Notes under the pieces: generated by a model
Databases searched by the model: none
What the model saw: the letters and a program-made list of their open reading frames with translations, nothing else
What the model was told of the DNA's origin: nothing
Shown here: positions 36,062 through 45,764 of the stretch, piece by piece
Layout of the letters: every line of letters starts with the position of its first letter
Numbering within the stretch: position 1 is the stretch's first letter
Assembly: GCA_021816155.1 (NCBI GenBank)
Contig: JAKAZA010000010.1
Span: 1 to 46,994 of the forward strand
DNA: 46,994 nt
Reading direction: 5' to 3'
From: Pseudomonadota bacterium
Lineage (GTDB): Bacteria > Pseudomonadota > Alphaproteobacteria > Caulobacterales > Caulobacteraceae
Translations under genes and position numbers: made by a program

Positions 36062-37100
36062 CGGCTGCTGCGCTCCGCAACCGAGCCGCCACCCACGCGC
36101 GCACGACCTCGCGCGCGCCGTCGTGCTCGATCCGGTCCACTACCTCGCCGACGAACGCCTCGGTGAGTATCGCGCGCGCCTCGGTCTCAGGGATCCCGCG
36201 CTGACCGGCGTAGAAGAGCGCCTCTTCGTCGAGCGCGCCGACCGTGTTCCCGTGCGCGCAGGCCACGTCGTCGGCGAAGATCTCCAGCTCCGGCTTGGCG
36301 TCGACTTCGGCCCGCTCGGACAGGATCAGCGCATGATGCCCCATGTTCGCGTTGCTCTGGTCGGCGCCCTGGGCCACCACGATGCGGCCCTGAAAGACGC
36401 CGCGCGCCTGGTCGCGCACGACACCCTTTGTCAGCTGGTCGGTAAATCCGCCGGGTTCGGAGTGGCTCACGACCGTGGTGATGTCGGCATGGCGGCGTTC
36501 CGCCAGCAGATAGACACCGTCGAGACGCGCAGCCGCGCCACCCCCGCCATGAGCCAGATGCGTCTCGATCCGCTGCCGGCGCGCGCCAGCGGCGATCACC
36601 GTCTGAGAGAAACGCGCTCCGGGCGCCAGAGTCACGTCCGCGCCGATCACCGAGACGGCGTCGGCCGGCTCGTCGCAGAGCACGATGCGGCGCAGGTCGC
36701 CACCGGACCGGATGTCGAGCCGAAGTCGCGTCTCCGAGACGTAGGCGCCTTCGCCCTCGTAACTCTCGAGCAGCGTGAACGGGCCGTCGACGTGCAGCTT
36801 CGGATGACTGGCGTGAGCGCCGGCCCCGCGGCCGACGACACGAACCGCCAGGCAGGAGTCAGCGCCCGTCATCGCAATCACGCTCGATAGCCGACCGTTC
36901 GGAATTCTGACCGTGTGACCGACGAGATCGTCGAACGGGCCTTTGCCCAGATCCCCTTCGATCTCGGCCGACGGCTGCGGCAGCTGGCGGATCAGTCCCG
37001 CGAGGTCAGTCCAGCGCCAGTCCTCGTCGTGACGAGACGGCAGTTCGGCCACATCGCCGGTCTCGATCGCGCGGGCCAGGCTGTGCAAGGAACCGCTCAT
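36054..37100 (-). CDS. sufD: Fe-S scaffold protein SufD
   Basis: The 348-residue protein carries the right-handed beta-helix core with the C-terminal block ACAHGNTVGALDEEALFYAG and GIPETEAR found in SufB/SufD proteins. It forms the SufBC2D complex that builds [4Fe-4S] clusters and aids iron entry. It overlaps sufC by four bases (ATGA) and sufS by eight. SufD is more divergent than SufB, as usual. Confidence 0.95.
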
Positions 37101-37855
37101 GCGGGCTCCGCGGCATACTTGTCGTAGCCCTCGCGTTCGAGCTCGTGCGCGAGCTCCGGACCACCGGAGGCCACGATCCGGCCGCCAGCCAGCACGTGCA
37201 CCCGATCCGGACGGATATGGTCCAAGAGGCGCTGGTAATGCGTGATCACCAGCATCGAGCGGTCCGGCGAGCGCATCGCATTGACGCCCTCTGCGACGAT
37301 GCGCAGGGCGTCGATGTCGAGCCCCGAGTCGGTCTCGTCGAGGATGGCGAGGCGGGGGGCCAGCACCGCCATCTGCAGGATCTCCATCCGCTTCTTCTCG
37401 CCGCCCGAGAAGCCGACATTGAGCGCGCGTCGCAGCATCTGACGGTCGATACGCAGGATATCAGCCTGCTCGTTGACCAGCTTGAGGAAGGCCGGCGCGG
37501 CCACTTCGGACTCGCCCCGCGCCTTCTTCTGTGCGTTCAGCGCGGCGCGCAGAAACGTCAGCGCCGGCACGCCGGGAATCTCGATCGGATACTGGAACGA
37601 CAGGAAGACGCCCCTCGCCGCGCGCTCGGCCGGAGTCAGCGCGAGCAGGTCCTCACCCGCGAGATACGCCTCGCCGCCCGTGACCTCGTAGCCCTCGCGG
37701 CCCGTGAGCACATAGCTGAGCGTCGACTTGCCGGCGCCGTTCGGCCCCATGATCGCGTGCACCTCGCCCGCCGGCAGCTCCAGGGAGAGCCCCTTGAGGA
37801 TCGGCTTGCCGTCGACCGAGGCGGCAAGATTCTTGATCGAAAGCATTGAACGCAT
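37097..37855 (-). CDS. sufC: Fe-S assembly ATPase SufC
   Basis: This is a 252-residue ABC-type ATPase without membrane domains: Walker A GPNGAGKST, signature SGGEKKR, Walker B LAILDETDSGLD. ATP use by the SufC pair reshapes SufBD during cluster assembly. Two ATGs are possible, 37853-37855 or 37844-37846; neither has a strong ribosome site. It follows the VOC gene directly. Confidence 0.97.
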   Translation of the reverse strand: MRSMLSIKNLAASVDGKPILKGLSLELPAGEVHAIMGPNGAGKSTLSYVLTGREGYEVTGGEAYLAGEDLLALTPAERAARGVFLSFQYPIEIPGVPALTFLRAALNAQKKARGESEVAAPAFLKLVNEQADILRIDRQMLRRALNVGFSGGEKKRMEILQMAVLAPRLAILDETDSGLDIDALRIVAEGVNAMRSPDRSMLVITHYQRLLDHIRPDRVHVLAGGRIVASGGPELAHELEREGYDKYAAEPA

Positions 37856-38224
37856 TCAGCTCTTGAGGGGCTTGAGGAACTCGAGGCGGTTGCCGAAGGG
37901 GTCGTAGATGTAGATGCGCTCATGGCCGGGCAGCAGGTCGTCGTCGACGACCTCGTACCCAGCGGCGCGGGCGCGAACGGCGAGGCCCGTCACATCGTCG
38001 ACGCGGAAGGCGATGTGGGCCTTGCGGGCCGGGCTGAACGGCGTCTCCACGCCGCAGTGAACCTTCACCTGCGCGCTCTCGAACCAGGCGCCGCCGCGCC
38101 TGGCCAGCTCCGGCGGTTTCGGCTGCTCGGGCAGGCCCAGCAGTTCGGCGTAGAACGCCCGCGCCCTCGCCTCCTCGCCGGCCGGCATGGCCACCTGCAC
38201 GTGGTCGATGGTCTCGACGGTCAT
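37856..38224 (-). CDS. VOC (glyoxalase/dioxygenase-fold) protein inside the suf operon
   Basis: This 122-residue protein has one vicinal-oxygen-chelate fold: the N-terminal TIDHVQVAMPAG with a metal-ligand-like His, FYAELLGLPE, AHIAFRVDD and the C-terminal IYDPFGNRLEFLKP with a ligand-like Glu. VOC proteins are metal enzymes or binding proteins. It sits between sufB and sufC, 16 bases after sufB and abutting the sufC start region, so it is transcribed with them. Whether it serves Fe-S assembly is unknown. The ATG is at 38222-38224. Confidence 0.88.
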   Translation of the reverse strand: MTVETIDHVQVAMPAGEEARARAFYAELLGLPEQPKPPELARRGGAWFESAQVKVHCGVETPFSPARKAHIAFRVDDVTGLAVRARAAGYEVVDDDLLPGHERIYIYDPFGNRLEFLKPLKS

Positions 38225-38240
38225 GCGCACCCCATCGCGC

Positions 38241-39707
<1,467 letters not shown>

Positions 39708-39722
39708 CCTGCAGCGACTCCT

Positions 39723-40844
39723 TCAGGCGGCCGCCGTGGCGCGCCGCGCGCGGTGACGGTCGTACAACGTGGTCCAGGCGTCGCCGCAGCGGCGCCAATC
39801 GTCCTCTGTCGTGGCCCAGCCGCCGCTGACGCGCACCACGCAGGGCGCGAGGTCCGGATGGCCCATGGCCTCGGCGATGCGGCTCGCCTTCACCTTGCCG
39901 GACGAACAGGCGGCGCCCGCGCTGACCATGACGCCGGCGAGATCGAGCCCGATCACCTGCAGTTCCGAAGGATAGCCCGGCGCCGCCAGGCACAGCGTCT
40001 GCGGCAGACGCGGCGCGCCTTCGCCGAGCACGGCGCCCCCGGCGGCCTTGATCCTCGCCCCGAACTCGTCACGCCACGCGGCCTGCGCCGAGATCGCCTC
40101 GGGGTCCGCCAGACGCGCGGCGGCCGCGAAGCCGGCGATCCCCGCGACGTTCTCGGTGCCGGAGCGAAGACCGCGCTCCTGGCCGCCGCCGTGGATCCTG
40201 CGCGTCAACCGGGCGCGCGACCCGGCGATCAGAGCGCCCACGCCCTGCGGCCCGCCCAGCTTGTGCGCCGAGAGCGCCATCGTGTCGGCGCCCAGGCCAT
40301 TGAAATCAATCGAGACCTTGCCGACGGCCTGAACCGCGTCCACGTGCAGCCAGCCGTCCGCGGCCCGGACGAGCTCGGATGCGGCCGCGACCGGCTGGAT
40401 CACCCCGGTCTCGTTGTTGGCCAGCATCAGGCAGACGATCGCCCACGGTCCCGCCGCCAGCCGCTGCGCCAGCCAGTCGAGGTCGGCGCGCCCTTCCTTA
40501 TCCACCGGCCATTCCTCGATCGCCAGGCCAGCAGCCTTCGCCGTCTCGACCACGGCCTCGTGCTCGGTCGCGCCCACGATGATCCGCCGGGCGCCGGCCA
40601 CCACCGCGCTCTCGATCGCCAGCGCATCCGCTTCGGTCCCGCCGCTGGTGAACGTCACGGCGCTCGGCGCGACGCCGACCAGCGCGCCGACGTCGGCCCG
40701 CGCACGCTCCACAACGGCTCGCGCCGCCCGGCCAGCCGCATGTACGGACGATGGATTGCCGCCCGCCCGCAGCGCTTCAGCCACGGCGGTCGCGGCCTCA
40801 GGTCGCACCAGGGCGCTGGCGTTCCAGTCCAGGTAGACAGCCAT
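39723..40844 (-). CDS. NifS/IscS-type cysteine desulfurase
   Basis: The protein has 373 residues, class I type. It starts VYLDWNASALVRPEA, has the PLP lysine in LSAHKLGGPQG and an active-site loop GAACSSGK with Cys313. It releases sulfur from cysteine. It sits between the Rrf2 regulator and sufB, so the operon encodes two desulfurases of different classes, a layout I recall from other alphaproteobacteria. The ATG overlaps the regulator stop by one base (TAATG). Confidence 0.93.
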   Translation of the reverse strand: MAVYLDWNASALVRPEAATAVAEALRAGGNPSSVHAAGRAARAVVERARADVGALVGVAPSAVTFTSGGTEADALAIESAVVAGARRIIVGATEHEAVVETAKAAGLAIEEWPVDKEGRADLDWLAQRLAAGPWAIVCLMLANNETGVIQPVAAASELVRAADGWLHVDAVQAVGKVSIDFNGLGADTMALSAHKLGGPQGVGALIAGSRARLTRRIHGGGQERGLRSGTENVAGIAGFAAAARLADPEAISAQAAWRDEFGARIKAAGGAVLGEGAPRLPQTLCLAAPGYPSELQVIGLDLAGVMVSAGAACSSGKVKASRIAEAMGHPDLAPCVVRVSGGWATTEDDWRRCGDAWTTLYDRHRARRATAAA

Positions 40845-41278
40845 TACGCGGCCTCCGCCGGCGCGGGACGCAGGCGCCCGGCCACGACGTCCGCCAGTGA
40901 CACGCTGGCCAGGTAGTTGCGGATCTGCCGCCCCGTCTCTTCCCAAAGGTCGTGCGTCAGGCAGCGCGCGCCGCCTTTCATACACCCGGTCGCCCCACCG
41001 GCGCATCGGATGGCTCGCAACGGCTCGTCGACCGCGATCACAACATCGGCGACAGAGGTCTCGTCGGCGGGCCTCGCCAGTCGGTAGCCGCCGCCAGGAC
41101 CTCGCGAGGCCGTCACCAGGCCGCGACGTCTGAGCCGGGCGAACAACTGCTCGAGGTAGGCCTGCGATATCTGCTGCCGCTCGGCGATTTCGGCCACCGA
41201 GACGGCGCGCTCGCCGCCCCGCCCTGCTAGGTCGGTCATCGCCATCACGGCGTAGCGTCCCTTGGTCGAAAGCTGCAT
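40844..41278 (-). CDS. iscR: Rrf2-family Fe-S regulator, IscR-like
   Basis: The 144-residue protein has a winged helix at the N terminus (MQLSTKGRYAVMAMTDLA, ISQAYLEQLFARLRRRGLV, SRGPGGGYRLA). Cys92, Cys99 and Cys106 plus His109 form the [2Fe-2S] site, ending CLTHDLW as in IscR. Spacing here is C-x6-C-x6-C, one longer in each gap than E. coli IscR. It is the first gene of the suf operon and should repress it when clusters are plentiful. RirA or another Rrf2 member is less likely. Confidence 0.88.
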   Translation of the reverse strand: MQLSTKGRYAVMAMTDLAGRGGERAVSVAEIAERQQISQAYLEQLFARLRRRGLVTASRGPGGGYRLARPADETSVADVVIAVDEPLRAIRCAGGATGCMKGGARCLTHDLWEETGRQIRNYLASVSLADVVAGRLRPAPAEAA

Positions 41279-41376
41279 CCCAGGCGCCGCGCTCTATTTT
41301 CTCGCTATCTCCGAACCCATTTTGCTAAAAGCCGCCGCCTTCGCCGGGCGGGCCCTAGCTCAAGCCCCTCAGGCGG

Positions 41377-41405
41377 CATGTAGGAAAACCTAGCGCCACG
41401 GTCAA
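41377..41405 (-). promoter_or_regulatory. Candidate promoter of the suf operon
   Basis: On the minus strand TTGACC (41400-41405) and TACATG (41377-41382) are 17 bases apart. This gives a leader of about 90 bases before the Rrf2 gene. I could not identify a clear IscR box; the AT-rich stretch 41294-41337 is the most likely regulator-binding area. Confidence 0.4.
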
Positions 41406-41436
41406 CTATTGCCGAGCGCCTGTTCAGAAGGACGTC

Positions 41437-42087
41437 ATGCCCGAAGTGGTTCTCACCGGCGCCGCCGGCCGGATCGAAGCCCAGTACTCCCCGCGCAAGG
41501 ACGAGACCGCTCCAATCGCGCTTATCCTGCACCCTCACCCGAAGGCCGGCGGGCATATGAACAATCCGGTCGCGGTGCAACTCTTCCACCTCTTCATGAA
41601 GCGCGGCTTCTCGGTGCTGCGCTTCAACTTCCGCGGCGTCGGCCGCAGCCAGGGCGAGTTCGACAGCGGGATCGGCGAACTGGCCGACGCCGCGACGGCC
41701 CTCGACTGGCTCCAATCGACCAATCCGACCGCGTCGCAATGCTGGGTCGCCGGCTACAGCTTCGGCGCATGGATCGGCATGCAGCTGCTGATGCGTCGGC
41801 CCGAGACGGACGGCTTCATCTCCGTGTCGCCGCCGACCAACACCTACGATTTCTCGTTCCTGGCCCCCTGCCCCGCGTCCGGCCTCATCCTGCACGGATC
41901 AGCCGACACCATCACCCAGCCGATCGAAGTCGAACGTGTGGTCTCGAAGCTTCGCACGCAGAAGGGCATCGTCATCGACTACGACCTCGTCGAAGGCGCC
42001 GGCCACTTCTGGCAGAACCAGCTCGGCGAGGTCGAGCGGCGCGTGGGCGCCTACCTCGACCGCCGGCTTGCGGTGGAGCCGGTCTGA
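41437..42087 (+). CDS. Alpha/beta hydrolase
   Basis: The 216-residue protein has an early HPHPKAGG oxyanion region, the RFNFRGVGRS strand-turn, the nucleophile elbow GYSFGAW (Ser), an acid near HGSADTIT and a catalytic His in GAGHFW. This small hydrolase family is common in proteobacteria; the substrate is unknown and an esterase or peptidase role is possible. AAGGA precedes the ATG. It diverges from the suf operon over 158 bases and converges with anmK. Confidence 0.88.
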   Translation: MPEVVLTGAAGRIEAQYSPRKDETAPIALILHPHPKAGGHMNNPVAVQLFHLFMKRGFSVLRFNFRGVGRSQGEFDSGIGELADAATALDWLQSTNPTASQCWVAGYSFGAWIGMQLLMRRPETDGFISVSPPTNTYDFSFLAPCPASGLILHGSADTITQPIEVERVVSKLRTQKGIVIDYDLVEGAGHFWQNQLGEVERRVGAYLDRRLAVEPV

Positions 42088-42111
42088 AGCGCGCACGGCG
42101 TCGGCCGGACA

Positions 42112-43221
42112 TCAGGGAAGCGCGAAGCGGCCGCCGCTCAGCGGCTGCGGCGCGCCCGTGGTGCCGGGGAACGAAATCGGCAGGTTCAACATGGCGCGGG
42201 CGGCGAGGAAGGCGAACGCCTCAGCCTCCACAGAATCGCCGCGCCAATGGACTTCCTCGGCGGTCAGCACCGGGAGCGCGACGCGTTCGCGGATCGCATC
42301 CATGATCGCCGGATTGCGCCGTCCTCCACCAGTGACAACGAGGCGCAACGGGACCTCCGAACAGGCCTGCAGGCCGCGCCATACGGCCTCCGCGGTAAGG
42401 GCGACGAGTGTTGCGGCGGCGTTCTCCGTCGAGAGGCTGACCACCTTGTCGAGCCGGAAGTCATACCGGTCCAGCGACTTGGGGCCCCGACGCTGGAAAT
42501 ACGCATGGCTGAGATAGGCGTTCAGGATGCGTTCCTGGACGATGCCCGCCCTGGCCAGGGCGCCATTCTCGTCCATCCGGCCGTCCGACCGCTCCTGAAC
42601 GAGCTGATCAATGAGCCCGACGCCCGGCCCCGTGTCGAAAGCCTCGAGCTCGCCGTCGCTGCGGACCAGCGTAAGGTTGGCGACGCCGCCGAGGTTCAGC
42701 ACGGCGGTCGGCGGATGCAGGTTCGAGAAGCGTACAAGCGCGGCGTGGTAGACTGGGGCCAGCGGCGCGCCCTGACCGCCCGCGGCGATGTCATCCTGGC
42801 GCAGGCCGTACACGACCGGGACGCCGAGGCCGGCGGCCACCGCCGGTGCGTCGATAAGCTGGATGGTCCGCCCCGCGGGCCGGCCGGGGCCGGGCGGCGC
42901 GTGCAGCACGGTCTGGCCCTGCAGGCCGATCACGTCGAGGTCGGAGGGCAGCAGCCGGTGCTCGGCCATGAACGCCTCGCCGGCGGCCACGTGCTCGGCC
43001 GCCACGGCCGCAGCCGCCGCGGCGAAGCTCTCGGGCGTCGGATCGCCGGCCTTCAGCTTCAGCGCGTCGGCGATCGCGGCCGCGAGCAGCGCCCGCACGC
43101 CGTCGTCGAGCCGCTTCTCGCCGGCGGGCCCTAACCCGGTGATCTCCTCGCCGTCCGTCTCCAGCACCGCCATGTCGACGGCGTCGAGCGACGTGCCTGT
43201 CATGAAGCCGAGGACGCGCAT
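42112..43221 (-). CDS. anmK: Anhydro-N-acetylmuramic acid kinase
   Basis: The protein has 369 residues. Family motifs are MRVLGFMTGTSLDAVD at the start, GLQGQTVLHAP, LNLGGVANLTL, FDTGPGVGLID and VTGGGRRNP (ATP site). The enzyme phosphorylates and opens 1,6-anhydroMurNAc to MurNAc-6-phosphate during peptidoglycan recycling in the cytoplasm. It diverges from tyrS across 194 bases, an arrangement also seen elsewhere. The ATG at 43219-43221 gives the family-standard start. Confidence 0.95.
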   Translation of the reverse strand: MRVLGFMTGTSLDAVDMAVLETDGEEITGLGPAGEKRLDDGVRALLAAAIADALKLKAGDPTPESFAAAAAAVAAEHVAAGEAFMAEHRLLPSDLDVIGLQGQTVLHAPPGPGRPAGRTIQLIDAPAVAAGLGVPVVYGLRQDDIAAGGQGAPLAPVYHAALVRFSNLHPPTAVLNLGGVANLTLVRSDGELEAFDTGPGVGLIDQLVQERSDGRMDENGALARAGIVQERILNAYLSHAYFQRRGPKSLDRYDFRLDKVVSLSTENAAATLVALTAEAVWRGLQACSEVPLRLVVTGGGRRNPAIMDAIRERVALPVLTAEEVHWRGDSVEAEAFAFLAARAMLNLPISFPGTTGAPQPLSGGRFALP

Positions 43222-43415
43222 CGTTCTCTTGACTGCCACGGCCGGCGCGAAGTAGCCAGCGCGCCCGTGACCATGCGCGCCCACCTCGTTCGCCGCGACC
43301 GCCGCTCGCTCTAGCGAGCGGTCGGTCACCTGCATCCGGCCGCCAACGGTCGGCGTCGGGCTCTTGCCAACTGACGGTCTCCGGCCGAAAGCCCGCCCCT
43401 CAAGGAGCCGCCCCG

Positions 43416-44681
43416 ATGTCCCTCGACGCGTTCAAGCCGAAGTCCGAGTTCCTGCGGGTGATGCAGGAGCGGGGCTACATCCACCAGATTTCCGACGCCG
43501 AGGCGCTCGACCGCGTGCTGACCGGCGGCGTGGTGACGGCCTATGTCGGCTACGATTGCACGGCCAATTCGTTGCACATCGGCCATCTCATCTCGATCAT
43601 GATGCTGCGCTGGTTCCAGCGCGCCGGCCACCGGCCCGTCACGCTGATGGGCGGCGGCACCACCAAGGTGGGCGACCCGACCGACAAGGACCAGCAGCGG
43701 CCGCTGCTGACCGACCAGGTGATCAACGCCAATCTCGCCAGCATCAAGGGCACGTTCTCCCGGTTCCTCCGCTTCGGCGAAGGCCCTGCCGACGCGGTGA
43801 TGGTCAACAACGCCGACTGGCTCGAGAAGCTCGGCTACGTCGAGTTCCTGCGCGAGTTCGGGGTGCACTTCACGATCAACCGGATGCTCACGTTCGACTC
43901 GGTGAAGCTGCGGCTCGAGCGCGAACAGCCGCTGTCGTTCCTCGAGTTCAATTACATGTTGATGCAGGCCACCGACTTTCTGGAGCTCGGCCGCCGGTAC
44001 GGCTGCACGCTGCAGATGGGCGGCTCGGACCAATGGGGCAACATCATCAACGGCGTGGAGCTCAACCGGCGCATGGATTCGCGCCAGGCGTTCGCGTTGA
44101 CGACGCCGCTGCTCACCACAGCCTCGGGCGAGAAGATGGGCAAGAGCGTAGGCGGCGCCGTATGGCTCAACGCCGACCGGCTCAGCCCCTACGACTACTG
44201 GCAGATGTGGCGCAACACCGAGGACGCCGACGTCGGGCGTTTTCTGAAGCTTTTCACGGAACTGCCCCTGGACGAGATCGCTCGGCTGGCGGCTCTGGGC
44301 GGGGCCGAGATCAACGAGGCCAAGAAGGTGCTCGCCAACGAGGCGACGACGATGCTCCATGGGGCGGATGCGGCTCGGGCCGCCGCGGAGGCTGCGCGCG
44401 CCGCTTTCGAAGAGGGCCGACTGTCGGACGACCTGCCGACCTATGAGATTCCGCGTCGCGTGTTCGAAGCCGGCGTGGCGCTCGCGGCGGTCGCGCACGA
44501 GGCGGGGCTGGCGTCATCGCGCTCGGAGGCGCGCCGCCTCGCGCAAGGCGGTGGCCTCAGGGTCAACGACGCGCCCGAGACGGACGGCCAGCGGCTGCTC
44601 ACAGCCGCGGACCTGAGTGCGGACGGGGTGGTGAAGCTGGCGGCCGGGCGTAAGAAGATCGTGCTGGTGCGCGCGATCTAG
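43416..44681 (+). CDS. tyrS: Tyrosyl-tRNA synthetase
   Basis: The 421-residue class I synthetase has HIGH as SLHIGHLIS and KMSKS as KMGKS in [10 protein letters not shown]; the tyrosine-binding segment is [10 protein letters not shown]-terminal S4-like RNA-binding domain follows ([17 protein letters not shown]). It charges tRNA-Tyr. AAGGAG lies eight bases before the ATG. Confidence 0.97.
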   Translation: MSLDAFKPKSEFLRVMQERGYIHQISDAEALDRVLTGGVVTAYVGYDCTANSLHIGHLISIMMLRWFQRAGHRPVTLMGGGTTKVGDPTDKDQQRPLLTDQVINANLASIKGTFSRFLRFGEGPADAVMVNNADWLEKLGYVEFLREFGVHFTINRMLTFDSVKLRLEREQPLSFLEFNYMLMQATDFLELGRRYGCTLQMGGSDQWGNIINGVELNRRMDSRQAFALTTPLLTTASGEKMGKSVGGAVWLNADRLSPYDYWQMWRNTEDADVGRFLKLFTELPLDEIARLAALGGAEINEAKKVLANEATTMLHGADAARAAAEAARAAFEEGRLSDDLPTYEIPRRVFEAGVALAAVAHEAGLASSRSEARRLAQGGGLRVNDAPETDGQRLLTAADLSADGVVKLAAGRKKIVLVRAI

Positions 44682-44772
44682 GCGCGCCCGATTACACGCG
44701 CCGACTCGTTCTGGCCCTCCCCGCGCGCTCGTGCTTAAGACCGTCGCGCCAAGCCAAGGAAGGGCGCGACGG

Positions 44773-45210
44773 ATGAGCCTCGACGGCCACTACGACCCCG
44801 ACAACATCTTCGCCAAGATCGTGCGCGGAGAAGCGCCCTCGGTGAAGGTGTTCGAGGATCATGACACGCTGGCTTTCATGGACGTCTTTCCGCAGGGACG
44901 CGGCCATGTGCTGGTGATCCACAAGCGGGCCGACGCGCGCAACATCCTGGAGATCGAGCCCGAGGCGCTGACGGCGGTCACCCTGACGACCCAGCGCATC
45001 GCCCGGGCCGTCCGCGCCGCGCTGCAGCCAGACGGCGTGCTCGTGGCGCAGCTCAACGGCGGCGAGGCCGGCCAGACCGTCTATCACCTTCACTTCCACG
45101 TCATCCCACGCTGGCAGGGCGTGCCGATGGGGCGTCATGCGAGCGGCAAGATGGCGGACATGGCCGAGTTGAAGGAGCTGGCCGAGGCGATCGCGCTGGA
45201 GATTTCGTGA
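44773..45210 (+). CDS. HIT family protein
   Basis: The 145-residue histidine-triad protein starts NIFAKIVRGEAPS and has the catalytic HLHFHVIPRW triad (105-109). HIT proteins hydrolyse nucleotide phosphoramidates and related adenylated compounds. AAGGAAGG lies upstream of the ATG at 44773. It overlaps the next gene by four bases (GTGA). Confidence 0.95.
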   Translation: MSLDGHYDPDNIFAKIVRGEAPSVKVFEDHDTLAFMDVFPQGRGHVLVIHKRADARNILEIEPEALTAVTLTTQRIARAVRAALQPDGVLVAQLNGGEAGQTVYHLHFHVIPRWQGVPMGRHASGKMADMAELKELAEAIALEIS

Positions 45211-45689
45211 GCGCGCCACTGACGCTGCGCTTCACGCGCATCTCGCCCGAGCGGCACCGGTTCGAATATCGCCGGCCGGATGGATCCGGCGAGACGGTCG
45301 AACTGGAGACGAGGAGCTTCCTCGTCCATGACCTCCTCCACTACGCCGTCGAGGCCGAGGCTGGCCTCAAGGGGTCTTTCTATGGGATCCTCGGCAAGAT
45401 CGGCGGATACCAGGAGCTGAGCGTCAACGGCGGCGGGGCGCTGGGCGGCGAGATCGCCATCACCGAGCGGGTCGTCGGCGCGCTGACCCCCGCGCTGGCG
45501 GAAGACAACGTCGACGCGGACGCCTTCGTCACGCAGGTCGTCGAATATCTCGACCTGTTCGACGAGCGCGCGCCGCGCTGGTTCTCGCCAGCATTCGCGC
45601 TCGCGGTGCGCGAGCGCATGCGCCAGCTGACAGGGCGCTGGAGCGCAACGCCTTTCGGCGAGACGCTGGAGATGATCTTCGAAGTCTAG
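45207..45689 (+). CDS. Protein of unknown function coupled to the HIT gene
   Basis: The protein has 160 residues, with no signal peptide or membrane helix. The start is a GTG overlapping the HIT stop, so translation is coupled. Recognisable features are the stretch FLVHDLLHYAVEAEAGL with two histidines, GILGKIGGYQEL, and a C-terminal WSATPFGETLEMIFEV. The H-D-L-L-H segment could bind a metal. I do not recognise a family. Confidence 0.78.
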   Translation: MSAPLTLRFTRISPERHRFEYRRPDGSGETVELETRSFLVHDLLHYAVEAEAGLKGSFYGILGKIGGYQELSVNGGGALGGEIAITERVVGALTPALAEDNVDADAFVTQVVEYLDLFDERAPRWFSPAFALAVRERMRQLTGRWSATPFGETLEMIFEV

Positions 45690-45716
45690 CCGAGCGCGGC
45701 GTCGAGCCCCCACGCC

Positions 45717-45741
45717 CACGGACCCCGCGACGGCGTCCGTG
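45717..45741. terminator. Hairpin between convergent genes before clpA's end
   Basis: A 7-bp stem, CACGGAC (45717-45723) with GTCCGTG (45735-45741), 11-base loop, lies in the 75-base gap between the unknown gene and clpA. There is no T-run, so termination strength is doubtful. Confidence 0.35.
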
Positions 45742-45764
45742 AGAGTGGTCGGGACTCTTTCGAC

